DNA from: Myxococcales bacterium
GTDB taxonomy: Bacteria; Myxococcota_A; Bradymonadia; UBA7976; UBA1532
DNA length: 64,000 nt
Assembly: GCA_020633555.1 (NCBI GenBank)
Contig: JACKDL010000031.1
Coordinates: forward strand, 4,180-68,179
Reading direction: 5' to 3'
Below, piece by piece: positions 42,372 through 51,827 of the stretch. The notes beneath the pieces are model-generated. The model saw only the letters and a program-made list of their open reading frames with translations. It was not told where the DNA came from and did not search any database. Each line of letters opens with the position of its first letter. Within the stretch, counting starts at the first letter, position 1. A program made the position numbers and the translations under genes.

Positions 42372-43937
42372 ATGATCGACGTCGCCGTCACCGGCCTGGT
42401 GGGCGCGGCCGCCGCCGCAGGGGCGATGGCGCTGGCGCAGCGCCGCGCGAAGGCGGCGCAGCTCGAGGCCGTGCGGCAGCGCAAGGCGCTGGGGCTGGCG
42501 GCCGTCGAGGTGGAGCGCGAGGCGGGCCTGGCCGGCGCCGAGGCCCAGGCGCTCGCCCGCCGGCGGCGGCTCGAGGCCACCCTCTCTGAGCGTGAGGCCG
42601 CGCTGGAGGCCGAGGGCCCACGCCTGGAGAAGGCCGAGGCCGCCGTCAGCGCCCAGATCGATGGCCTGGCCGAGCGTGAGGCCGCCATCGACGCGGGCTA
42701 CGACGCCCTGCGCGAGCGCCGAAACACCATCCGCGACACCGTGCGCGACGCCAGGCAAGCGGACGGCCGCATCGTCGAGGTCCTCGAGCAGGCCGCCGGC
42801 AGCACCCGGCAGGAGGTCGTCGAGACCCTCCGCGAGCAGCTTGGCAGCCGCGCCGCCGTGGCGGCGCAGAAGGCGGCCCGCCTGCTGGAGGAGCGCACCG
42901 AGGCCGATCGCGAGAGCATCGCCCGGCGGCTGATGGACAATGCCTGCCAGCGCTATGGCAGCCCACAGCCCGCCAACCGGCTGATCACCAACGTGCTGCT
43001 CCCCAAGAGCGACAAGCTGAAGGCCGCGTTGGCCGACGACGGCTATGGGGTGCTGAAGGCGATCACCGAGGTCACCGAGGTGAGCTTCGAGCCGCAGGAC
43101 GGCGACAAGCTCCACTTGCGAGCCCCCAACCCCTACCAGCGCGAGGTGGGCCGGCTGGCCTACGAGCGCATGGTCCGCGCGGGGATGATCACCGAGGCGG
43201 TGGCGAAGAAGGCGGCCGACAAGGCGGCTCAGGATCTGGAGAAGACGGTGCGCGACGCGGGCAAGCGCGCGGCGAAGCTGCTGCGCATCCGCAGCATGCA
43301 CCCCGAGATCCTGCACCTGGTGGGCAAGCTGATGTACCGGACCAGCTACACCCAGAATCAGTGGCAGCACGCCATCGAGACGGCCTTCCTGTGCAGCATG
43401 ATGGCCGAGAACCTGGGGATGAACGTGGAGGTGGCCCGGCGTTCGGCCCTGATCCACGACATCGGCAAAGTGCTGTGGGCCGAGACCGAGGCGGCCGGGT
43501 CCCACGCGGTGAGCGGGGCGAAGTTCGCCACCGAGCACGGCGAGCCCCCCGAGATCGTCCACCCCGTCGCGGCCCACCACAATGACGAGCCGCCGTCGAC
43601 GGCGCTGGCGCACCTGGTGGCCGCCGCCGACGCGCTGAGCGGCGCGCGGCCGGGGGCCCGCCGCGAGACCCTGGAGTCCTTCTCCGAGCGGGTCGAGGCC
43701 CTGGAGGCCATCTGTCAGGCCTTCGGTGAGGTCCAGAAGGCCGCCATCATGTCCGGGGGACGCGAGGTCCGCATTCAGGTGGATCCGCGCGCAGTGGATG
43801 ACTTGGGAGCCATGGAGCTGTCGGAGGACCTGGCCGCGCGCATCGAGGACGAGCTGACCTACCCCGGGCAGATCAAGATCACCGTCATGCGCGAGATCGT
43901 CTCCACCGCCGTGGCCCGGCGGGGCCGGGGCCGGTGA
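42372..43937 (+). CDS. RNase Y-like HD protein with altered KH domain
   Basis: 521 residues. N-terminal membrane helix (4-22), long coiled coil (25-185), KH-region (205-250) and HD domain (330-430) with HAIETA, H362-D363 in LIHDIGK, EAAGSHAVSGA, and aHHND; C-terminal GGREVRIQV and TYPGQIKITVMREIVS match RNase Y. In RNase Y the KH GxxG loop (IIGREGRN) binds RNA; here it reads LKAALADDGYGVLKAI and lacks GxxG. So the nuclease HD is kept but RNA recognition is altered. Likely membrane-tethered. ATG at 42372; 79 bases after the lipoprotein gene. Confidence 0.83.
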   Translation: MIDVAVTGLVGAAAAAGAMALAQRRAKAAQLEAVRQRKALGLAAVEVEREAGLAGAEAQALARRRRLEATLSEREAALEAEGPRLEKAEAAVSAQIDGLAEREAAIDAGYDALRERRNTIRDTVRDARQADGRIVEVLEQAAGSTRQEVVETLREQLGSRAAVAAQKAARLLEERTEADRESIARRLMDNACQRYGSPQPANRLITNVLLPKSDKLKAALADDGYGVLKAITEVTEVSFEPQDGDKLHLRAPNPYQREVGRLAYERMVRAGMITEAVAKKAADKAAQDLEKTVRDAGKRAAKLLRIRSMHPEILHLVGKLMYRTSYTQNQWQHAIETAFLCSMMAENLGMNVEVARRSALIHDIGKVLWAETEAAGSHAVSGAKFATEHGEPPEIVHPVAAHHNDEPPSTALAHLVAAADALSGARPGARRETLESFSERVEALEAICQAFGEVQKAAIMSGGREVRIQVDPRAVDDLGAMELSEDLAARIEDELTYPGQIKITVMREIVSTAVARRGRGR

Positions 43938-44007
43938 CCCGCCCGCTCAACGCCTGGACGCCCGCAGACCGATAGCGCAGACGACCAGCGGAGCCGCGGA
44001 GGCAGTC

Positions 44008-45033
44008 ATGGCAGGGCCCACGTCGAACGCGTCGCGCTACCTGCCCGAGCGGCCCGTCGATGCCCCCGTGGCCGGCCGGTTCGAGGTCGCCATCGACCAG
44101 CTCCGCGGCGGCCGCGTCACCCTGTACCACCCCCCCGCCGAGCGGGTGGATTCCCAACAGTTTCTGACGGTTGCCCGCCGCGAGATCGAGCGTCTGGCCC
44201 CGCTGCGGGACACCGGCTACTGCACGGCGCTGGACGCCGGCCTGGACACCCAGGGCGAGCCCTTCGTGGTGCTCGACCGCCCACAGGGGCGCAGCCTGGC
44301 AGGCGTCCTCCACGATCAGGGGCAGATGCGCGCAGATCTGGCCCTGGCCATGATCATCGATCTGAGCGACCCGGTGGAGCGGGCCCACCACTTGAACGTG
44401 CTGCCGGTCCCGCTGACCCTCGACGGCATCTTCCTGCAGCCGCGCGCTGATGGGCACTACCGGGTCAGCCTGGTGGATCTGGCCCTGCACCGCACCGCGC
44501 TGGCCGCCCTGGTGCCGGCCCCGCTGCGGCCCAAGGCCTTCGAGTCGCCCCAGGTGTTCGCCGGGGCCGCGCCCGAGATCCGCGACGACGTGTTCTCCAT
44601 GACCGCGCTGCTCTACCTGTGTCTGTACGGGGTGATGCCACCCCCCATGGGCCCCCATGGGCCCACCGACGGCTCGGGCTGGCCCACCGTGCCGTCCGAG
44701 ACGCTGCGCCTGGATCGGCGTCTGGAGGCCTGCCTGCACACGGTGCTGCTGAAGGGGCTGGCGCCCACCCGGGAGGGCCGCTTTCGCAACCTGGGGGGCT
44801 TGCGCCGCGGGCTGGTGGGGCTGCGGCAGCTCATGCGGCTGTCGGCGGCCGCCTTCGAGGTGCTGGCCGCCACGCGGGGTCGCCTGGGGCGCCTGGGCGC
44901 AACGGCGGGCCCCTTGGATCTGCAGCTCCCGGATCCCGAGCTGGACCGGGCGGCCGCCGCGGTGGCCCGCATCCAGCAGGTCTACACCACGCCCGGCGGG
45001 GGGAGCCTGTCGCGGTTGCGGGACGAGCGGTAG
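44008..45033 (+). CDS. pseudokinase-like protein
   Basis: 341 residues. Reads as a Hanks-type kinase fold with each catalytic motif lost: no glycine-rich loop, no VAIK Lys (GRVTLYHPPAERV), no HRD (LPVPLTLDGIFL), DLALH instead of DFG; but the C-lobe FESPQVFAG (APE region), DDVFSMTALLYLCLYG and R..R.NLGGLRRGL are retained. A predicted scaffold or sensor rather than an enzyme. C-terminal 90 residues are a helical extension. GGAGG precedes the ATG by 6 bases. Adjacent convergent gene is the large ATPase. Confidence 0.7.
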   Translation: MAGPTSNASRYLPERPVDAPVAGRFEVAIDQLRGGRVTLYHPPAERVDSQQFLTVARREIERLAPLRDTGYCTALDAGLDTQGEPFVVLDRPQGRSLAGVLHDQGQMRADLALAMIIDLSDPVERAHHLNVLPVPLTLDGIFLQPRADGHYRVSLVDLALHRTALAALVPAPLRPKAFESPQVFAGAAPEIRDDVFSMTALLYLCLYGVMPPPMGPHGPTDGSGWPTVPSETLRLDRRLEACLHTVLLKGLAPTREGRFRNLGGLRRGLVGLRQLMRLSAAAFEVLAATRGRLGRLGATAGPLDLQLPDPELDRAAAAVARIQQVYTTPGGGSLSRLRDER

Positions 45034-45056
45034 CGCCACGCGGTGAGCCGGGTGGC

Positions 45057-48000
45057 TCAGCCCAGGGGCACCTCGCCGCGGTAGGCCTCAGCCAGCTCCA
45101 CTTCGCCCACGCCGTCCAGGAAGCGCACGAAGTCCCGCTGCAGCGCCTGCGCCGGCTCGGCGGCCCCCAAGCCCAGCAGGTACCGCACCAGCGCCTCGTA
45201 GAAGCCCCGCAGCTCAGGCAGCCTGGCCCGCTCGAAGCCCGCCGCCGGGTCGTACTGCATGTGCTCTTCGAAGAGGTAGAGCAGCTCCCCCACATTGCCC
45301 AGCTCGAACGCCAGCGCGCGGCTCTCACCGCGGGCGCGCAGGTAGTCCTCGAAGGCGCCGAGCCCGATCAGGTCGTCGAAGAGCTCGTGGCTCTCCTCGA
45401 AGAGCCGGTGGTAGTTGCCCAGCTCCCGGTTGATGGCGCCGGCGGTGCGCACGGCCTCCAGGCTGCGGTGCAGCCAGTCCTGATAGCCCGCCTCGGTCTG
45501 GGCGTCGTCGGCGCGGCGGCGGCAGAGCTTGCTGATCTCGACGAAGCACTCGTCCACCCGGGCGGTGCCGTCCGGCACCCGCGCGAACAGCGCCACGCAG
45601 CGCTCCACCATCTCGATGGCCTTCTGCTCGTCGGGCTCCTGGCGGGCCAGGTTGAGCAGGTGCTCGATGCGGAACTCCAGGCCAAGCGGATCGACGCCCG
45701 GGGCCCGATCCTCGAGTGCCCGGAAGCGCTCCCGCAGCACCCGGTAGCGTCCCAGATCCCCCTGCTTGCGGTACACGTCGCGCAGGAACTCCGCCACCGT
45801 CTGCATGTTCTGCACGTCGCCCACCTGGTCGTACAGGCGGAAGGCGGCCTCGAAGTGGGCCAGGGGCGGCTCCATGTCGCCCTCGAGCTCCATGCGCAGC
45901 TCCCCCAGTCGCAGGTGGGCGAAGGCGAGCTGCTCGGCGCTGAGCTGGGACGCCCCCGTGCGCAGCAGCGCCTCGGCCCGCGACAGCGCGGCCGGCTCGG
46001 GCGCGCCGTCGGGGTCGCGGGCCTCGAGCAGCGCCAGGGTGAGCTGCCCGTAGGCGTCGTCCAGGCGCTCGTAGGCCGCGCGGGCCCGCTCGATGTGGGC
46101 GGCCCGGTCGGCCAGCAGCCCGGGCAGGCCGCGATCGATGGCCTCGTACAAGGTGTCGGCGTAGAGCTGGTCCAGGCCCAGGGTCTGGGCCAGCACGAGC
46201 ACCCGCTGGGTGAGCGCCTCGAGCTGCTCCACGTCGAAGAAGCCGCGCGAGAGCAGATCATCCAGCTCCAGCAGCCGCAAGGGCTCCTCGGCCCCATGGG
46301 ACGGCCACCAGCGGTGGAGCAGCGTGCCCAGGCGCTCCCGCACCTCGTAGATGAGCGCGAGGAGCACCGACAGCACGCGCAGGTGCGCCACCGGATCGCC
46401 GGCCGACTCGGCCAGCACCTCGGCCCGGGTCAGCACGTCCACTGGCCGCGCCAGGCGCTCCCGCAGCGGCGGTACCGGCGGCCCCTCGCCGTCCCCGAAC
46501 AGATCCGGCGGGAAGAACTCACCGCTCAGGCTGTCGAAGTGGGCGTCGACCTGGATGAGCACCAGATCCGTCGCCGCCTGCGCCAGCAGCTCGGCCAGGT
46601 ACGGCTGCTGTCCGCGGACCCGGGCCTCCTCGACGGCCTCGGCCAGCAGCATCTCGGCCACCGGCCCCTCGTCGACGGCCACCGCCGCCCCCAGCCGATC
46701 CACGCGCGCCTTGATGGCCTCGCGGTGGGCGCCGTGGTGGCGCAGCGCCTCCAGCAGCGTGGGGTAGATGCGATCGTGCAGCCCCACCCACTCCGAGCGC
46801 CCCACGGCCTCGGCCAACCAGCCGTAGAGCGGCACGGCGTCAGCGGCGGACGTGTGGGCCAGCGCCTTCAGCAGGTCGGCCACGCTGGCGCGCCCGGCGT
46901 TGTGATCGCCGCTGGCGTAGGCGATCTCGACCTGGACCCGCAGCGCCTCCAGGCGCACCGGCCGGGCGGTGTCGGGCAGGTGTCGGGCGAGGGTCACCGC
47001 CGTCTCCACCAGCCGGCGGGCCGTGGCGTAGTCACCGGTGAGTTCTCGAGACCGGGCCCGCGCCGTCAGCAGCCGGACCTCGATGGCCAGCAGGGCCGGA
47101 TCGAGCCCACCCTCGCCGGCACCCCGGGCCAGCTCGAGCTGTGCCTCGGCCTCGCCCAGGTCCCGCTCGACGGCGTGGCGCCGCTCGCGGGCCTCGCGAT
47201 CCACCCCCCGGGGCGCCGCCGGCTGCATGGCCTGATCCTGGAACAGCCGCTCCACCCGCAGGATGGCGGCGTCGGCCGCGGCCAGATGGGCCCCGGCCAT
47301 GGCGAAGTGCCACGCCGCGCGCCAGAGCAGGTCCAGGGCGGCCTCGACCCGATGCCCCCGCCGGCGCAGCTCGGACCAGGTCTCGGTCACGTCCAGGACC
47401 TGCCGCGGGCTGGGCCCGTCCTGGGCCTCGGCCCGCATGGCGTGGGCCACCCGGCGGTGCAGATCGGCGCGCCGCTCGGCGGGCAGGCTCAGGGCCTCGC
47501 CGTCCGCCAGGGTGGCCGAGACGAAGCGCCAGCGATCGCCCAGGGGGAAGATCATCCCGGTGGCTGCCACCGCCGCCAGGCGCTCCCGCGCGGCCTCGGG
47601 GGGCACCCCCCACAGCCGCGCCATGAGCCCGGTCTCGAGGGTGGGGCCCGCCACCGCGGCGTCGCGCAGGTCTGCCTGGACGTGCGCGGTCATGGCAGGG
47701 CGCTCCCCCCGGGCCAACGCAGCCAGGCCTTGCGCCTGCGGCTCGGCCACCAGGGCCTGACCGGTGGGGTCGTCCGCCCGCTCGGCCGCCAGGCTCGCCA
47801 GCCGGTCGAGCACCCGGGCGCTGCCCGCGGCCTGCTCGGCGAGCCGATGCAGGCGCTCGGGGTCTTGGGACCCCAGCGTGGCGGCGGCGCGCTCGGTCAG
47901 GGCCTCGACGGACAGGGGCGCCAGGCGCTCGACGGGCACCCCCGGCACTGTCCAGTCGGGCGTGTCCCCGCCCAGCGGCAGGGCGCCCACGCACACCACC

Positions 48001-48527
48001 AGCAGCCTCAGACGCGGGTTCTCGGCCAACCCACGGGCCAACGCCGTGAGGATCGCCTGATCCTGCGGCGCGGCCTGGTGCACGTCATCCAACGCCAGGA
48101 GCACGGGGTGGTTGCGGGTGACATGGAGCAGCAGATCCGCGTGGATCTGGGCAGGCCGGGCGCGCCGACCGCCTCCACCCGGCAGCTCGGCCACCTGGGC
48201 CACCGCCCGCAGGAAGTCCACGCCCGGCAGGAGCCACGGCACGCCCGCCTCGCCGTCGGGCGCGTCGATCACTCGCACGCCCTCGGCGATGCGCATGATC
48301 AAGCCCTCCAGCAGGCCGCGCTCGCCCCCCGGCAGGTGGTCGCGCGCTCCGAACGCCGCCCGCACCACGGCCCCCTTGGCCGTGGGCCCGCCGGCGCGGG
48401 CCAGCAGGCCGTCGACGATGGCGCTCTTGCCGGAACCGAAAGGCCCCACCAGATGGATCATGCGCCCCTCGCCGGCGCGGGCGTGGGCCCATGCCTCCAC
48501 GAGGTGGGCGGGCCAGTCGAGGGTCAC
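45057..48527 (-). CDS. large AAA/STAND-type ATPase with TPR-like C-terminal half
   Basis: 1156 residues. N-terminal P-loop GPFGSGKS (28-35) and Walker B VLLALDDVHQA near residue 150, then a winged-helix-like linker, then about 700 residues of helical repeats of TPR/bacterial transcriptional activator type. Such ORC/AAA_16 ATPases with TPRs usually sit next to, or fused to, myxobacterial Ser/Thr kinases. The GTG at 48527 is chosen because it overlaps the stop of the pseudokinase-SUMF gene (GTGA); another GTG at 48551 is possible. No DNA-binding domain is visible. Predicted signalling ATPase that senses its partner kinase. Confidence 0.78.
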   Translation of the reverse strand: MTLDWPAHLVEAWAHARAGEGRMIHLVGPFGSGKSAIVDGLLARAGGPTAKGAVVRAAFGARDHLPGGERGLLEGLIMRIAEGVRVIDAPDGEAGVPWLLPGVDFLRAVAQVAELPGGGGRRARPAQIHADLLLHVTRNHPVLLALDDVHQAAPQDQAILTALARGLAENPRLRLLVVCVGALPLGGDTPDWTVPGVPVERLAPLSVEALTERAAATLGSQDPERLHRLAEQAAGSARVLDRLASLAAERADDPTGQALVAEPQAQGLAALARGERPAMTAHVQADLRDAAVAGPTLETGLMARLWGVPPEAARERLAAVAATGMIFPLGDRWRFVSATLADGEALSLPAERRADLHRRVAHAMRAEAQDGPSPRQVLDVTETWSELRRRGHRVEAALDLLWRAAWHFAMAGAHLAAADAAILRVERLFQDQAMQPAAPRGVDREARERRHAVERDLGEAEAQLELARGAGEGGLDPALLAIEVRLLTARARSRELTGDYATARRLVETAVTLARHLPDTARPVRLEALRVQVEIAYASGDHNAGRASVADLLKALAHTSAADAVPLYGWLAEAVGRSEWVGLHDRIYPTLLEALRHHGAHREAIKARVDRLGAAVAVDEGPVAEMLLAEAVEEARVRGQQPYLAELLAQAATDLVLIQVDAHFDSLSGEFFPPDLFGDGEGPPVPPLRERLARPVDVLTRAEVLAESAGDPVAHLRVLSVLLALIYEVRERLGTLLHRWWPSHGAEEPLRLLELDDLLSRGFFDVEQLEALTQRVLVLAQTLGLDQLYADTLYEAIDRGLPGLLADRAAHIERARAAYERLDDAYGQLTLALLEARDPDGAPEPAALSRAEALLRTGASQLSAEQLAFAHLRLGELRMELEGDMEPPLAHFEAAFRLYDQVGDVQNMQTVAEFLRDVYRKQGDLGRYRVLRERFRALEDRAPGVDPLGLEFRIEHLLNLARQEPDEQKAIEMVERCVALFARVPDGTARVDECFVEISKLCRRRADDAQTEAGYQDWLHRSLEAVRTAGAINRELGNYHRLFEESHELFDDLIGLGAFEDYLRARGESRALAFELGNVGELLYLFEEHMQYDPAAGFERARLPELRGFYEALVRYLLGLGAAEPAQALQRDFVRFLDGVGEVELAEAYRGEVPLG

Positions 48528-50917
48528 TTGCTCGGGATGTCGATCACGCACCGGAAGCCCAAATCGTTCTCGGCGACGGTGGCCTTGACCTGCTCACGCC
48601 GGGTGACCCGCGCGTCGAAGGGCAGATCCCGCCAGCCGCCACCCACCACCACCACGCCCGTCCCACCGACGGTCGCGGTCCACTCGCGCACGTTGCCGCC
48701 CAGGTTGGCCACCCCGAAGGGGCTGGCGCCGCGGTCATCGAAGACACCCACCGGGGCCGCATACTTGTGGCCGTCTTCCCGGTCGGGCCCGACGCCGCTG
48801 GTCTTGCCCGGCGCGCCGAAGTTGCCCTTGTGCTGATCGCCCTCGATGGGCGGCTCGTCCCCCCAAGGGTACAGCCGGGCGTCATCGCCACGGGCCGCCC
48901 GCAGCCACTCTGCCTCGGTGGGCAGCCGACCGCCGCGCCACTCGCACAAGCCCTTGGCCATCTCGTGGTTCACGCCCGTGGCCGGCTGCTCGGGCAGGTC
49001 CCACTTCAACCGCATGGGCCCGCAGCGACGGGCCTTGCGGCAGTCGCCCCACATGGCCTGGGAGACCTCGAGGCGATCGATGAAGAAGGCCCCCACCTCG
49101 ACCCGCGGGCCGGCGGCCTCGCCGGCCAGGGCGCTGGCCACGCAGCGCTGACTGCGCAGGGGCGCGTGACCCTCGGTGTCGGCCTCGCACTGGGCGATGG
49201 CCTTGGCCAGGGCCTCGGGGGTCAAGCCCACCTGGGCCGTCCCGGCCGGGATGGCCACCATGCCTTCAGGGGCAGGCGGCGTGGGCGGGGGCACGGCCGA
49301 GGGCGGGGCGGCGCCGGCGTCGGGCGCGGCGGCCGGCTGCGGATCGGCCGCGGCCATCGACGCCGGCTGGCTGGGCGGCGCGACCGGCGCGGGGACCGAG
49401 GGCGCGCGCTGGGGGCCGGCGCCACGGACGGGCCGCCGCCAGGCTCGGCGCGGTCGTCTCGGCGGCCGACGGGCAGCGGCCGGCGCCGGCGCGGCCGCCA
49501 AAGCCGCCGTCCCGGGCCCATCGGTCGCCGGATCTTCGCTGCGGCTCGCCCACCACCAGACGCCGCCGGCCACCGCCACGATGGCTGCGGACGCCCACAG
49601 CAGGGGCGCGCTGGCGGATCCGCGGGGCGCCGAGGGTGCGGCGGGCTCGGGCGGCTCGGCGCTGGGCGCCGCGGACGCCGGGCGCGAGGGGTCGCTGGGC
49701 TCGGCCGCCGAAGGCGCGGGGGTCGGGGCGGGCGTCACCGACTGCACCACCGACTGAACCGGCACCCGCACGGGCGCCGGCGACTCCATGGGCGTCAGCT
49801 CGGGCGGCGGCCCCCGCCGCGGGGCGGGCACGGCCACCGCCGTGGGCTCGTCCTCCAGCCGACGGGGCTCGGTGCGCCGGTCTACCGGCAGCCGCGCCTC
49901 GGTGCTGGGCTCCAGCCGGGGCAGCGGCCGCTCCAGCAGCATCGCCACCTCGACGTGCAGGTTCTGCAGGCTGCGCCCCTGCGCCGCCAGGCGCGTCAGC
50001 TTCTCGTCCACCCGATCGATGTCGGCGGCGTGCTCCCTGAGCCACTGCCGGATGAAGCGTAGCTTGCTCTCCAGCTCCCGCTGCCGGTGGCGTTGCCGCT
50101 CCACCTCGGCGCGGAACTCCCGGTCGGTGTTCAGTTCGAACTCGACGATGCCGAGCTGCTCGGTGATCTGGGTCGAGAAGTGGGGGAGCAGCGCGTCGAC
50201 GAAGGCGTCCACCGAGGCGTAGCCGCCGTCGGCGGCCTTCAGCGCCAGCTTGCCCAGCGCCCCGCGCACGTCGCTCAGCTCGGCCAGGATGGAGTCGAAG
50301 GCCCTGCCGCCGCCCAGCCCGTCCCCCTCGGCCTGCTCGCTGGGCGGCGGGGCCCCGGTGAGGGCCTCGTAGAGCACGCGGCCCAGGGCCGACACGTCGG
50401 CGGCCTTGGCGGCCTCCAGATCGGCGTGCGGCACCCACCCCACCACGGTCACCGAGTCCATGGCGCCGTTGCGAGGCGCCAACACCAGGCTGCGGGCGCT
50501 CACGGCGCCATGGGCCAGCCCGGCCTGGTGGGCCGCCCGCAGGCCAGCAGCCGCCTGCAGGGCCACCCCCAGGGCCTGGACCTCGCCCAGTGGGCCGTCG
50601 GCCTGCGCCGCCAGCCGCTCGATGAGGGTGCGCCCCTCGACGAAGCGGGTGGCCACGAAGCAGGGCTCCAGGGCCTCTTCCACCCGCACCACCGCCGGCA
50701 GGCTGGGGTGCTCGGCCCGCTTCAAGGCGCGGCCCCACTCCATGAAGGCGCGCCGGTCCGTGCGTCCGGCGTCCTCCAGCAGGAGGGAGACGAGCCCGTC
50801 GTCATCGGGCAGGCGCGCCTTGAAACGCCCGGCGCCGAGCCCACCCCCCAGGCGGGCCATGAACTCCACGTCGTCAACGGACGACACGCTGCCGATGTCG
50901 AGGGTCGTTCGGGCCAT
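48524..50917 (-). CDS. pseudokinase-transmembrane-SUMF protein
   Basis: 797 residues. Kinase-fold domain 15-270 with degenerate motifs (LARGLGAG type loop, no VAIK Lys, HGAVSARSL instead of HRDLKPxN, VVGW instead of DFG). Coiled coil about 280-345, Pro-rich linker, a membrane helix around 455-475 (LLWASAAIVAVAGGVWWWA), another Pro/Ala linker, then an extracytoplasmic SUMF/FGE-like domain 575-797 (PTEAEWLRAARGDD, GGNVREWTA, GGGWRDL) without the FGE catalytic Cys pair. Likely a receptor with a kinase-like cytoplasmic module, translationally coupled to the ATPase. Start ATG at 50917; AAGGAT lies seven bases upstream. Confidence 0.83.
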   Translation of the reverse strand: MARTTLDIGSVSSVDDVEFMARLGGGLGAGRFKARLPDDDGLVSLLLEDAGRTDRRAFMEWGRALKRAEHPSLPAVVRVEEALEPCFVATRFVEGRTLIERLAAQADGPLGEVQALGVALQAAAGLRAAHQAGLAHGAVSARSLVLAPRNGAMDSVTVVGWVPHADLEAAKAADVSALGRVLYEALTGAPPPSEQAEGDGLGGGRAFDSILAELSDVRGALGKLALKAADGGYASVDAFVDALLPHFSTQITEQLGIVEFELNTDREFRAEVERQRHRQRELESKLRFIRQWLREHAADIDRVDEKLTRLAAQGRSLQNLHVEVAMLLERPLPRLEPSTEARLPVDRRTEPRRLEDEPTAVAVPAPRRGPPPELTPMESPAPVRVPVQSVVQSVTPAPTPAPSAAEPSDPSRPASAAPSAEPPEPAAPSAPRGSASAPLLWASAAIVAVAGGVWWWASRSEDPATDGPGTAALAAAPAPAAARRPPRRPRRAWRRPVRGAGPQRAPSVPAPVAPPSQPASMAAADPQPAAAPDAGAAPPSAVPPPTPPAPEGMVAIPAGTAQVGLTPEALAKAIAQCEADTEGHAPLRSQRCVASALAGEAAGPRVEVGAFFIDRLEVSQAMWGDCRKARRCGPMRLKWDLPEQPATGVNHEMAKGLCEWRGGRLPTEAEWLRAARGDDARLYPWGDEPPIEGDQHKGNFGAPGKTSGVGPDREDGHKYAAPVGVFDDRGASPFGVANLGGNVREWTATVGGTGVVVVGGGWRDLPFDARVTRREQVKATVAENDLGFRCVIDIPSK

Positions 50918-50985
50918 GGGGGGGATCCTTATGGGACCGGCTCGCCGGCCGCAAGCATACCCGCCCACCCGCGCGTCATGGTTGG

Positions 50986-51810
50986 ATGCGCGCCATGAGC
51001 AGCCCTCGGATCCCCCCCGCCCTCATCGCCCTCGGGCTCGCCGGCCTGGCCGTCGGCGCGCCCTTCGTCACCACCTGGGGCGCCATCGCCCTGCTGGGCG
51101 CCTTCGTGGCAGCCACCGCAGGGCTGGCCTGGCCCGGCCGGCGCACGCCCTGGGCCCGCCGCCTCGGCTGGGGCGTGGTGATCCTCGCGCCCCTGCTGGC
51201 GACCACGGGCTTCACCATCCGGGTGGCGGCGCCCAACGTGGTGGCCGCCGGGCAGAACGCCGCCGGGCGGATGGCCGTGGCCAGCCTGCGCACCTTGCTG
51301 TGGGCCCAGGACCGCTTCATCGAGCGCCACGGGCGCGCGGGCCTGCTCGCCGAGCTCGCCGGTACGCGCCCCGATGGCCTGAAGCTGCCGGTGCCGGTGG
51401 TCCGGGGGCCCTATCGGCAACTCACGCCCACCGCCACCGGGCAGGCGGCCAGCGATGGCGGCTACCTGTTCCAGGTGTGGGTCGTCGATCCCTCGGGCAA
51501 GACCTGGGGTGACGGTGGCCCCCTGCCGCCGGCGGGGGCCCGGGCCTGGCGCGCCTGCGCGTGGCCCCAGGCGAAGGGCACCACCGCGAGCTTCGCCTAC
51601 TGCGTCGACCAGCACGATGACGTGGTGCAGACGGACAACGCCGGCGCCCACCAGGGCTACTCGGGGTTGGAGCGACCGATGCCGGCCGACGCGCCCACCA
51701 CCGCGCCCCCGGGCCTTCGGCTGCTTCCGGGTACGGGCGCCGACGGCGGCGAATGGGGCTGGTGGCGGGGCAAGCAGACCCGGCGCTCGAAGGCGGCCGA
51801 CGGGCGATAG
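50986..51810 (+). CDS. membrane protein with prepilin-like soluble domain, unknown function
   Basis: 274 residues. N-terminal three hydrophobic helices (to about residue 78), then a soluble part reading ASLRTLLWAQDRFIERHG and GYLFQVWV, FAYCVDQ, which resembles the head of secreted prepilin-like proteins of planctomycete/myxobacterial type, but no pilin N-terminus is present. An alternative start at 50995 exists. Divergent from the pseudokinase-SUMF gene, convergent with the CoA-transferase gene. Confidence 0.6.
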   Translation: MRAMSSPRIPPALIALGLAGLAVGAPFVTTWGAIALLGAFVAATAGLAWPGRRTPWARRLGWGVVILAPLLATTGFTIRVAAPNVVAAGQNAAGRMAVASLRTLLWAQDRFIERHGRAGLLAELAGTRPDGLKLPVPVVRGPYRQLTPTATGQAASDGGYLFQVWVVDPSGKTWGDGGPLPPAGARAWRACAWPQAKGTTASFAYCVDQHDDVVQTDNAGAHQGYSGLERPMPADAPTTAPPGLRLLPGTGADGGEWGWWRGKQTRRSKAADGR

Positions 51811-51827
51811 CGTCCCGGGACGGCCCC

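Noticed and set aside
44619..48836. 1400-codon plus-strand frame across the ATPase gene
   Set aside because: The minus-strand protein has clear Walker motifs and repeats; the plus frame has no domains.
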